NCBI GenBank assembly: GCA_965651255.1 | Contig: CBFGRU010000158.1 | Location: 1-7,303 of the forward strand | Length of the DNA: 7,303 nt | Direction of reading: 5' to 3' | Origin: CBFGRU01 sp965651255 | GTDB taxonomy: Bacteria; Planctomycetota; Phycisphaerae; Phycisphaerales; SM1A02 | Shown: piece after piece, positions 1 through 5,857 of the stretch | Numbering within the stretch: the stretch's first letter is position 1 | How the letters are laid out: the number at the start of each line of letters is the position of its first letter | Notes under the pieces: model-generated | Told to the model about the DNA's origin: nothing | Seen by the model: only the letters and a program-made list of their open reading frames with translations | Database searches by the model: none | Program-made: the position numbers and the translations under genes

Positions 1-16
1 ACCACGTGTAATACAA

Positions 17-51
17 ACAAACCCCGCGCCCGAATGGAGCGCGGGGCTTGT
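17..51 (-). terminator. Intrinsic terminator after the DUF1579-like gene
   Basis: Read on the minus strand, an arm ACAAGCCCCGCGC (51-39) pairs with GCGCGGGGUUUGU (29-17) around a 9-nt loop. This gives a 13-bp stem with a single G-U wobble. It is followed by a U-rich tail (UUGUAUUAC), and the 3' arm itself ends U-rich. It begins 46 nt after the stop codon of the minus-strand gene. The U-rich side lies on the minus-strand side, which sets the direction. The structure is read directly from the sequence; termination activity is inferred. Confidence 0.82.
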
Positions 52-97
52 CGTTGATGTCGCGGGAGAACTCGCAGAATCATCGCTCTCGCGATGG

Positions 98-859
98 TTA
101 CTCACGCGCATCTGCGTGATGAACCAATCGTTCGCGCTCAAGCGTTCCTTCTGCGCGGCGGAGCCATTGTCGTGTGCCGGGGTCGCGCACGGCGGTGCGG
201 TACTGCCAGCGATCTTCGCTTTCCCAGATGAACTCGATGCGCAGATGCGCATTCTCTTCGCTCAGTGATTCGCCGATCAACGCGCCGTACAGGGTGAGCG
301 TTGCGGTGTCGTCGTTCCACGCACCGGCGAACCACGAGCGATGCGAAGTGCGTGAGTTCATCGCCACCGCGTCGTACGAAGCCGCATTGCGGTTCCACGC
401 GAGGTACATGACTTCACTCAGCTCGCGCGGCACAAGGTTCGAGGCCGGCCCTTCGATCCGGTGGGCCGCATCGAGTCGAAGCTGCATGCCCGCGAGATCC
501 CAGTCGATCACGAATCGGCTGCGCAGAGGGCGATCCGGCAGGTCCGGGCGGATGGAGTACGTCCCGGTCAGTGTCCAGTCGCCGATGAACGCGCTCAGGC
601 GATCGAACGCGGTATGCATCTCATCCGGTGATGTGTGTAACGATGCGCCGACCGCGTAGCTCGGACCGGCAGGAGCCACCGGCCGCACGCGCCGCTGCGC
701 GATGGTTTGGGCATCGGGGGGCTGGTTGGCAGTGTGAGTGAAGTCGCCCCGGTGCTGCGTCTCGGGCGCGGGAAGGAAGGCCGGCAGAAGCAGGCCGATA
801 GTGAGCGCCAGCGCGACCAGATGATCCGCGCGAACCTGCGATGATCGAGCGTACAACAT
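98..859 (-). CDS. Exported or membrane-anchored DUF1579-like protein
   Basis: This 253-aa protein has a charged N-terminus followed by a hydrophobic segment at about residues 13-31 (VALALTIGLLLPAFLP), which fits a signal peptide or membrane anchor. A low-complexity linker to about residue 80 follows, then a beta-rich domain to the C-terminus. The domain starts with LSAFIGDWTLTGTY (88-101). It continues with the alternating Y-x-A-x-A-M-N-S (162-169), W-x-x-D-x-A-T-L-T-L (181-190) and L-R-I-E-F (206-210) strands expected of the DUF1579/lipocalin-like fold, in which an opening F-x-G-x-W is typical. The biochemical role of the family is unknown. The start is supported by a GAGG-type ribosome site 8 nt upstream on the minus strand. 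The gene lies downstream of atpD, but a strong terminator separates them, so it probably has its own promoter. Its extra N-terminal 80 residues are longer than the bare domain needs. The family call is by motif only. Confidence 0.72.
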   Translation of the reverse strand: MLYARSSQVRADHLVALALTIGLLLPAFLPAPETQHRGDFTHTANQPPDAQTIAQRRVRPVAPAGPSYAVGASLHTSPDEMHTAFDRLSAFIGDWTLTGTYSIRPDLPDRPLRSRFVIDWDLAGMQLRLDAAHRIEGPASNLVPRELSEVMYLAWNRNAASYDAVAMNSRTSHRSWFAGAWNDDTATLTLYGALIGESLSEENAHLRIEFIWESEDRWQYRTAVRDPGTRQWLRRAEGTLERERLVHHADARE

Positions 860-884
860 GATGTCACCCTCACTCTTGCGTGGG

Positions 885-913
885 AGGTGAGACGCTCTGC
901 GGGCGGCTCACCT
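885..913. repeat. Inverted repeat in leader of the DUF1579-like gene
   Basis: A perfect 7-bp inverted repeat, AGGTGAG (885-891) and CTCACCT (907-913), is separated by 15 nt and lies 26 nt upstream of the start codon at 859. It could be a leader hairpin or an operator half-site pair. In this GC-rich DNA a 7-bp pair can also occur by chance. Confidence 0.4.
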
Positions 914-930
914 GAACTCGTCCGACTCCG

Positions 931-950
931 GCCGATGCTACCACATCGGC
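931..950. repeat. Inverted repeat between atpD terminator and DUF1579-like gene
   Basis: GCCGATG (931-937) and CATCGGC (944-950) form a perfect 7-bp stem around a 6-nt loop. No U-run follows on either strand, so it is not a second terminator. It sits where a promoter or operator for the downstream minus-strand gene would be expected. Function unknown. Confidence 0.4.
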
Positions 951-977
951 GTTGCGGTGCGGAAGCGCAAAAGAAGA

Positions 978-1009
978 CGAAGCCCGCAACGGTGAGGTTG
1001 CGGGCTTCG
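978..1009 (-). terminator. Intrinsic terminator of atpD
   Basis: CGAAGCCCGCAAC (978-990) and GTTGCGGGCTTCG (997-1009) form a perfect 13-bp stem with a 6-nt loop. On the minus strand it is followed by the T-rich tract TCTTCTTTTGC. The stem begins 27 nt after the atpD stop. This marks the 3' end of the atpD transcript and argues against read-through into a following atpC gene, which is absent here in any case. Confidence 0.88.
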
Positions 1010-1036
1010 ACGGATTCAGAATCACCGACCGTCGGT

Positions 1037-2479
1037 TTACGCTTCGGCCGCCATGCGCTCCGCCTTCTTGCGGGCATCGTCAAGCGTACCGACGTACATG
1101 AACGCCGATTCGGGCAGGTCATCGCCTTCACCGTTGCAAAGCCGCTCGAACGAATCAATCGTTTCTTCCAGCGGCGTGTAGATGCCCGGGAAACCGGTGA
1201 AGACTTCCGCGACGAAGAACGGCTGCGAGAGGAACCGCTCGATCTTTCGGGCGCGGGCCACGGTCAGTTTGTCACTCTCAGAAAGTTCATCGACACCGAG
1301 AATGGCGATGATGTCCTGAAGATCGCGGTACCGCTGCAGAATGTTCTGCACCTTGCGGGAAACCGCGTAGTGTCGTTCGCCCAGCGTTTCGGGCGAAAGA
1401 ATACGCGAGGTCGAGGCAATCGGATCGACCGCGGGGAAGATGCCCTTCTCCGCGATGCGTCGTTCGAGCACGACGAACGCATCCAGGTGGCTGAAGGCCG
1501 TCGCCGGTGCGGGGTCGGTCAGGTCGTCCGCAGGCACGTAGATGGCCTGCACGGAGGTAATCGCACCCTTCGAGGTCGAGGTGATGCGTTCCTGCAACTC
1601 ACCCATTTCCGTCGAAAGCGTCGGCTGGTAGCCCACCGCGCTCGGCATTCGTCCCAGGAGCGCGGACACTTCCGAGCCGGCCTGGGTGAAGCGGAAGACG
1701 TTGTCCACGAAGATCAGCGTTTCCTTGCCGGAGGCATCGCGGAACTCTTCCGCCATCGTCAGGCCGGAAAGCGCCACGCGCAGACGCGCGCCGGGCGGTT
1801 CGTTCATCTGGCCGAAGACCATTGCGACCTTGTCGATCACGTGCGCCTTCTGGCCCTGATCGTCGGTGTACTCCGCCTCGGACATTTCCAGCCAGAGGTC
1901 GTTTCCTTCGCGCGTTCGTTCACCCACGCCGCAGAAGACGGAGTATCCACCGAACTCTCGCGCGACGCGAGCGATCATTTCCTGAATCACGACCGTCTTG
2001 CCGACGCCGGCACCGCCGAAGAGGCCGATCTTGCCGCCGCGGACGAACGGGCAGAGCAGGTCGATGACCTTGATGCCCGTTTCCAGGATTTCGGTCTTGG
2101 GGTTCAGGTCCACCAGTTCCGGCGGCTCGCGGTGAATGGGCATGTCCTTCTTCGCGTTGACCGGGCCCTTTTCATCGATCGGCTCGCCGAGCAGGTTGAA
2201 CACGCGGCCGAGGACTTCCTCGCCGACGGGGACACGCACGGGCGACCCGATGTCGGTGCAGGCATCGCCGCGACGCATGCCGTCGGTCGAGCCGAGCGCC
2301 ACGCAGCGAACCTGGCCGCCGCCGAGGTGCTTGGCCACTTCGCCCACGAGCCGGGTCTTTTCACCCTTCACGTCGATCGTCGATTCGACCGCGTTGTAGA
2401 TCTCGGGAAGTTGGTCTTCAGGAAACTGGGCGTCAAAGGTAGAACCGATGACCTGAATGATCTTGCCGGTGGTCGCCAT
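1037..2479 (-). CDS. atpD: F1 ATP synthase beta subunit AtpD
   Basis: This 480-aa protein is of normal family length and is the catalytic subunit of the F1 head, making or hydrolysing ATP at the inner face of the cytoplasmic membrane. Visible in order are a beta-barrel N-domain (about 1-80), the Walker A loop GGAGVGKT (155-162), GERTREGNDLW with the catalytic Glu at 187, Walker B LIFVDN (255-260), SALLGRMPSAVGYQPTLSTEMG (272-293) with the adenine-contact region, and the C-terminal lever DELSESD (397-403), where DELSEED is usual. All catalytic residues are present. I chose the ATG at 2479 because it begins the conserved MATTGKIIQVIG strand and has AGGA 7 nt upstream; an in-frame ATG 19 codons earlier adds a non-conserved extension. 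Neighbours are unusual: no atpG upstream and no atpC downstream. A promoter, structured leader and terminator enclose this gene alone. Confidence 0.97.
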   Translation of the reverse strand: MATTGKIIQVIGSTFDAQFPEDQLPEIYNAVESTIDVKGEKTRLVGEVAKHLGGGQVRCVALGSTDGMRRGDACTDIGSPVRVPVGEEVLGRVFNLLGEPIDEKGPVNAKKDMPIHREPPELVDLNPKTEILETGIKVIDLLCPFVRGGKIGLFGGAGVGKTVVIQEMIARVAREFGGYSVFCGVGERTREGNDLWLEMSEAEYTDDQGQKAHVIDKVAMVFGQMNEPPGARLRVALSGLTMAEEFRDASGKETLIFVDNVFRFTQAGSEVSALLGRMPSAVGYQPTLSTEMGELQERITSTSKGAITSVQAIYVPADDLTDPAPATAFSHLDAFVVLERRIAEKGIFPAVDPIASTSRILSPETLGERHYAVSRKVQNILQRYRDLQDIIAILGVDELSESDKLTVARARKIERFLSQPFFVAEVFTGFPGIYTPLEETIDSFERLCNGEGDDLPESAFMYVGTLDDARKKAERMAAEA

Positions 2480-2494
2480 GAGCTGGTCCTGTAG

Positions 2495-2509
2495 GGGCGA
2501 ATCTCGCCC
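2495..2509 (-). other. Small hairpin just upstream of the atpD ribosome site
   Basis: GGGCGA (2495-2500) and TCGCCC (2504-2509) form a perfect 6-bp GC-rich stem with a 3-nt loop. It lies 4 nt from the AGGA ribosome-binding site (2487-2490) of atpD. In the atpD mRNA it would sit directly 5' of the ribosome site without covering it, so it could stabilise the message end or tune translation. That role is inferred. Confidence 0.5.
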
Positions 2510-2569
2510 AGCGGGAAACAGGGGGGCTGGGCCCACGTCGTCCCGCCCGGCAGGGGCCGCTCAGGACGT

Positions 2570-2587
2570 TCGTGAACCGCTTCACGA
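2570..2587 (-). other. Perfect hairpin or operator-like palindrome in the atpD leader
   Basis: TCGTGAA (2570-2576) and TTCACGA (2581-2587) pair perfectly over 7 bp with a 4-nt loop. The element begins about 11 nt after the predicted transcription start of atpD. It could be a 5'-terminal stabilising stem-loop in the mRNA or a DNA palindrome bound by a regulator; the sequence alone does not decide. Confidence 0.5.
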
Positions 2588-2604
2588 TCTCAATAGAGAC
2601 CCAC

Positions 2605-2633
2605 AGGATAGTCCCCACCAACGATCATGCCAA
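2605..2633 (-). promoter_or_regulatory. Candidate sigma70-type promoter for atpD
   Basis: On the minus strand TTGGCA (2633-2628, 5 of 6 to TTGACA) is followed after exactly 17 nt by TATCCT (2610-2605, 4 of 6 to TATAAT). Transcription would start near 2598, giving an atpD leader of about 120 nt. The match and spacing are good for a GC-rich intergenic region, and it is in the right place and orientation. It is a prediction without experimental support. Confidence 0.55.
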
Positions 2634-2703
2634 GCGGTCGATCAACAGCATCTTTCCCGAACTCCTTCGGCAATGACGGTCATGGCCGCCCCGCGATCGA
2701 CCC

Positions 2704-2709
2704 GATAAT
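2704..2709 (+). promoter_or_regulatory. Possible -10 element for the transporter gene
   Basis: GATAAT lies 24 nt upstream of the transporter ATG and matches 5 of 6 positions of the TATAAT consensus. No good -35 is found at 16-18 nt spacing, so a promoter here would need an activator or would give a very short leader. Weak call. Confidence 0.25.
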
Positions 2710-2733
2710 GTTCGCACCAGCGGTTCGACTCTT

Positions 2734-4527
2734 ATGGGTATCGACGCCATCATCGCGGTTCTCATCGTGCTCGGCATCGTCGCGCTCCTGGCCCTGACGC
2801 GCTATTCGCCCGACATCATTTTTCTCGCCGGGCTGACGGTGCTGATGGTGCTGAACATCCTCTCCCCGGCCGAGGCGCTCGCGGGCCTTGCCAATGAGGG
2901 CATGATCACGGTGGGCGTCCTGTTCGTCGTCGTCACCGGACTTCGCGAAACCGGCGGAATCACCTGGATTGCGCAGAAGGTGCTCGGCCACCCCCGCACG
3001 CTCTTCCGCGCCCAGGCGCGGCTGGTCTTCCCCGTCTCGCTGTTCAGCGCGTTTCTCAATAACACCCCGATCGTTGCGATGCTCATTCCCGGGATCGCCG
3101 AGTGGGCGAAGAATCATCGCTACTCCGTCAGCAAACTCATGATCCCGCTCAGTTACGCGGCGATCCTCGGCGGAACGTGCACCCTCATCGGAACCAGCAC
3201 GAACCTCGTCGTGAACGGCCTGCTCCTCAACGAACTCGACAAGCAGGGAACGTCAAACGACCACATTCATCAGCTCGGCATGTTCGAGATCGGCGCCATC
3301 GGCCTGCCGGTTGCACTGCTGGGTCTGGGGTACATCCTGCTTTTCAGTCGCCGCGCGCTGCCCGATCGGCAGACGGTGATGAGCGAGATGGACAATCCGC
3401 GCGAATACACCATCGAGATGACGGTTGATCCTGCGGGCCCGCTCATCGGAAAGTCAATCGAGCAGGCCGGACTGCGACACCTCTCCGGCGTCTTTCTCGC
3501 GGAAGTCGAGCGCGAGGGTGAGATCATTCCCGCGGTCAGTCCGACCGAAATCCTCCGTGGCAATGACCGCCTCGTCTTCGTCGGCGTGGTCGATTCGGTG
3601 GTTGACCTGCAGAAGATTCGCGGCCTGCTGCCGGCGACGAACCAGGTGTTCAAACTCGATGCCCCGCGATCGAGGCGATGCCTGATCGAAGTCGTGGTGA
3701 GCAACTCCTGCCCCCTGATCGGGAAGTCGGTTCGCGAAGGAAAGTTCCGCAGCGTGTACCAGGCCGCCATCATCGCCGTCGCGCGGAACGGCGAGCGCAT
3801 TCGCCGCAAGATCGGTGACATCGTGCTGCGCCCCGGCGATACGCTGCTGCTCGAGACGCGACCGTCGTTCGTCGAGCAGCAGCGCAACTCACGCGATTTC
3901 TTTCTGGTCAGTCGTGTGGAGAACTCGACCCCGCCGCAGCACGAGCGCGCGTGGATCGCGCTGACGATTCTCATCGGCATGGTGTTCGTCGCGACGATCG
4001 GCTGGCTGAGCATGCTCGAAGCCGCGATGGTCGCGGCCGGCCTGATGATCATCACGCGCTGCTGCACCGGTGCGATTGCCCGACGGAGTGTGGACTGGTC
4101 GGTGCTGCTGGTCATTGCCGCATCGTTCGGCATCGGTCGCGCGCTCGATACGACCGGTGCGGCTGCGACGATCGCCGGCGGGGTGCTTTCGCTGGCCCAG
4201 GCCAATCCGTGGCTGGCGCTCGCGCTGGTCTATCTCATTACGACCATCTTCACCGAGATCATCACGAACAACGCCGCCGCCGTTCTGGTCTTCCCGATTG
4301 CGCTGGCGCTCTCGGAACAACTCGGCGTCAACTTCATGCCGTTTGCGATCTGCATCATGATGGGCGCGAGCGCGAGCTTCGCCACCCCGATCGGGTACCA
4401 GACGAACCTGATGGTGTACGGCCCGGGCGGATATCGCTTCGGCGATTACTTCCGCTTCGGCGCGCCGCTGAACCTGCTGGTGGGCGTTGTCAGCGTGACA
4501 CTGGCCCCGTTCATCTGGCCGTTCTGA
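2734..4527 (+). CDS. SLC13/DASS-type anion transporter with two TrkA_C domains
   Basis: This 597-aa inner-membrane permease probably imports an anion such as sulfate or a dicarboxylate with sodium or protons; the substrate cannot be read from the sequence. The N-terminal membrane half (about 3-205) carries the first re-entrant motif FLNNTPIVAML (107-117) and GGTCTLIGTSTNLVV (146-160). A cytoplasmic insert (about 210-400) holds two tandem TrkA_C/RCK_C-like domains (about 225-300 and 313-390), each with a PLIGKS signature (235-240 and 327-332) and a G-D/N-D loop. The second membrane half (about 405-597) repeats the motif as TEIITNNAAAVLVFP (507-521) and has SFATPIGYQTNLMVYGPGGY (548-567). This architecture is that of the bacterial and algal SLC13-like permeases, in which RCK_C domains interrupt the permease. 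The start lacks a clear Shine-Dalgarno, but no in-frame alternative lies just upstream. It is divergent from atpD. Confidence 0.9.
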   Translation: MGIDAIIAVLIVLGIVALLALTRYSPDIIFLAGLTVLMVLNILSPAEALAGLANEGMITVGVLFVVVTGLRETGGITWIAQKVLGHPRTLFRAQARLVFPVSLFSAFLNNTPIVAMLIPGIAEWAKNHRYSVSKLMIPLSYAAILGGTCTLIGTSTNLVVNGLLLNELDKQGTSNDHIHQLGMFEIGAIGLPVALLGLGYILLFSRRALPDRQTVMSEMDNPREYTIEMTVDPAGPLIGKSIEQAGLRHLSGVFLAEVEREGEIIPAVSPTEILRGNDRLVFVGVVDSVVDLQKIRGLLPATNQVFKLDAPRSRRCLIEVVVSNSCPLIGKSVREGKFRSVYQAAIIAVARNGERIRRKIGDIVLRPGDTLLLETRPSFVEQQRNSRDFFLVSRVENSTPPQHERAWIALTILIGMVFVATIGWLSMLEAAMVAAGLMIITRCCTGAIARRSVDWSVLLVIAASFGIGRALDTTGAAATIAGGVLSLAQANPWLALALVYLITTIFTEIITNNAAAVLVFPIALALSEQLGVNFMPFAICIMMGASASFATPIGYQTNLMVYGPGGYRFGDYFRFGAPLNLLVGVVSVTLAPFIWPF

Positions 4528-4626
4528 CGCGCTGTTGATGCTTCACCTGTTTCATCCCGCCGTGCGCCGCTACGATCCGGCTGGCTCATTCTGATTCATT
4601 CGCATTTCGCTCGCACCGGAGGATTC
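4528..4626 (+). other. Gap between transporter and DJ-1/PfpI gene
   Basis: This 99-bp spacer contains the strong GGAGG ribosome site (4618-4622) of the next gene. I see no hairpin with a U-tract to end the transporter transcript and no promoter with acceptable -35/-10 spacing. Co-transcription of the two genes is therefore possible but not shown. Confidence 0.4.
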
Positions 4627-5208
4627 ATGCCAGGGAAGAAGATTCTCATGATCGTCGGCGACTTCGTGGAAGATTACGAAGTGATGGTTCCTTTTCAGGC
4701 GCTCACGATGGTTGGGCATGAAGTGCATGCCGTCTGTCCCGACAAGAAGAAGGGCGATTCGGTCAAGACTGCGATTCACGATTTTGAGGGCGATCAGACC
4801 TACTCCGAGAAGCCGGGGCATCGCTTTGCGCTGAATGCAAGTTTCTCATCGGTGAAGGCGGAGTCGTACGATGCGCTCGTGATTCCCGGCGGCCGCGCGC
4901 CGGAGTACCTGCGCCTGAACCCGAAGGTGATCACGATCGTCAAACACTTCGCGGAGAAGAACAAACCCATCGCGGCGATCTGTCACGGCATTCAGGTGCT
5001 CACGGCCGCCGGGGCGGTCAAAGGGCGCATCGCGTCGTGCTATCCGGCGTGCAGTCCGGAGATCACGCTCGCGGGCGGTACGTTCATCGAGAAGGGCTGG
5101 GATGAAGCCCACGTGGATGGCAATCTCGTGACGGCTCCGGCCTGGCCGGCGCACCCGGCCTGGCTCGCGGCGTTCCTGAAGGTGCTCGGCTCGAAGATCG
5201 AGGCATAA
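4627..5208 (+). CDS. DJ-1/PfpI family protein, similar to plant DJ-1D domain
   Basis: This 193-aa single-domain cytoplasmic protein has the family's active-site set: an acidic residue in GDFVEDYEVMVPFQ (11-24, Glu18 the likely partner), the nucleophile elbow AICHGIQ with Cys119 and His120, and VIPGGRAPEYL (85-95). Members act as glyoxalases, proposed deglycases, chaperones or cysteine-type hydrolases. The tracts HDFEGDQTYSEKPGH (51-65) and YDALVIPGGRAPEYL (81-95) match, as I recall them, the tandem domains of Arabidopsis DJ-1D, a glutathione-independent glyoxalase. That favours methylglyoxal or related carbonyl detoxification over a PfpI protease role. GGAGG at 4618-4622, 4 nt before the ATG, supports the start. 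It follows the transporter after 99 bp and converges on the zinc-ribbon gene. Family assignment is firm; the substrate is inferred. Confidence 0.93.
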   Translation: MPGKKILMIVGDFVEDYEVMVPFQALTMVGHEVHAVCPDKKKGDSVKTAIHDFEGDQTYSEKPGHRFALNASFSSVKAESYDALVIPGGRAPEYLRLNPKVITIVKHFAEKNKPIAAICHGIQVLTAAGAVKGRIASCYPACSPEITLAGGTFIEKGWDEAHVDGNLVTAPAWPAHPAWLAAFLKVLGSKIEA

Positions 5209-5272
5209 GAGCGGGGCACACCAAGCAGGGTGGCGCGAAAAGGCAATGCATCGGGTGTGCGCGTCTTCACAT

Positions 5273-5785
5273 TCACCGCTGCGCAGAAAGCAACTGGTCG
5301 ATTGTGAACCGCCCTCCGCATTCCGGGCAGGTGCACTCGTGCAGTCCATTCATCGAATAACCGCAGGATGGACAGCGGACTTCTTTCGCGGCGTGCGACG
5401 ACCCGTCGTGAATGTTGCCATTTCCTCGGGTGCGCAGGATCAGCAGGATCACCCCGATCGAACCGGCGATGCCGGCGAGCAGGGTGCCGCCAATGAACAG
5501 GCCTTCGCCGCGCGGGCTTACCTGACTCCAGAAGAAACAGAGGGCGATTGTCACGAGCCAGAGGATCAGCAACGCCCCGACGGTGAGAAACGACATCACC
5601 GAGCGGCGCTTTCCGGTCCAGAACAGGAGCACCACTCCGGCCCAGACCGCGAACGCGATTGTTGAGGCGAGGAGCGTGATGTTCTCATCCAGTTCGCTGG
5701 TCGCGCTCGTGAACGCGAGAATGAACAGCAGCACCGCGAGGATCGCGAGCCCGATGCCCAGACTGAACAGGATCCGTGGAATCAC
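5273..5785 (-). CDS. Four-helix membrane protein with C-terminal zinc ribbon
   Basis: This 170-aa protein has no named family that I recognise. Four hydrophobic segments lie at about 5-27, 36-57, 63-87 and 95-117, followed by a polar linker. A C-terminal ribbon follows with Cys138-x2-Cys141 and Cys153-x2-Cys156, and an extra Cys at 151; these four cysteines would bind one zinc. With an even number of helices, the N-terminus and ribbon lie on the same side, probably the cytoplasm. The CPSCGY...CPECG pattern near a membrane segment is frequent in planctomycete proteins of unknown role. The start is GTG, fixed by GGGAGG at 5798-5793, 7 nt upstream; no ATG gives a similar fit. It lies 72 nt after the 128-aa gene on the same strand, so the two may be co-transcribed. 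It converges on the DJ-1/PfpI gene with a 64-bp spacer. Confidence 0.85.
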   Translation of the reverse strand: MIPRILFSLGIGLAILAVLLFILAFTSATSELDENITLLASTIAFAVWAGVVLLFWTGKRRSVMSFLTVGALLILWLVTIALCFFWSQVSPRGEGLFIGGTLLAGIAGSIGVILLILRTRGNGNIHDGSSHAAKEVRCPSCGYSMNGLHECTCPECGGRFTIDQLLSAQR

Positions 5786-5792
5786 GGGGTTG

Positions 5793-5798
5793 CCTCCC
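5793..5798 (-). promoter_or_regulatory. Ribosome-binding site fixing a GTG start
   Basis: GGGAGG on the minus strand sits 7 nt before the GTG at 5785-5783 that opens the zinc-ribbon membrane protein. A minus-strand ATG at 5802-5800 is out of frame, so GTG is the supported start. Confidence 0.75.
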
Positions 5799-5857
5799 GC
5801 ATGACTGTACCGCGCACGCGAGGACCAGGAGAAGAATTGATTGACAATGCGGTCAAA

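Noticed and set aside
887..2494. Plus-strand open frame of 535 codons opposite atpD
   Set aside because: It is fully antisense to a certain atpD gene, is rich in Arg and His as expected from the complement of GC-biased codons, and has no recognisable motif.
2480..2536. Earlier atpD start 19 codons upstream
   Set aside because: The added residues (MGPAPLFPAGRDSP...) have no counterpart in beta subunits and would cover the ribosome site and hairpin. The ATG at 2479 fits the family N-terminus.
2590..2660. Tiny leader ORFs on the minus strand upstream of atpD (MLLIDRLA, then MIVGGDYPVGLY overlapping by ATGA)
   Set aside because: An AAGGAG precedes the first one and the ATGA overlap is suggestive, but both lie on or upstream of the best promoter for atpD and so would mostly not be transcribed. 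They would only matter if the true start lies further upstream.
3270..4205. Minus-strand open frame of 311 codons opposite the transporter
   Set aside because: Antisense shadow of the SLC13-type gene; Ser/Arg-rich composition and no domain.
5216..5260. Inverted repeat GCACACC/GGTGTGC between the convergent DJ-1 and zinc-ribbon genes
   Set aside because: The loop is 31 nt, the stem only 7 bp, and neither strand has a U-tract after it. A bidirectional terminator is possible but not supported.
5841..5856. Short palindrome TTGAC-6-GTCAA before the zinc-ribbon gene, and TTGACC as a -35
   Set aside because: The stem is only 5 AT-rich pairs, and the hexamer 17 nt after TTGACC (TTCTCC) is a poor -10, so neither a terminator nor a promoter is called.
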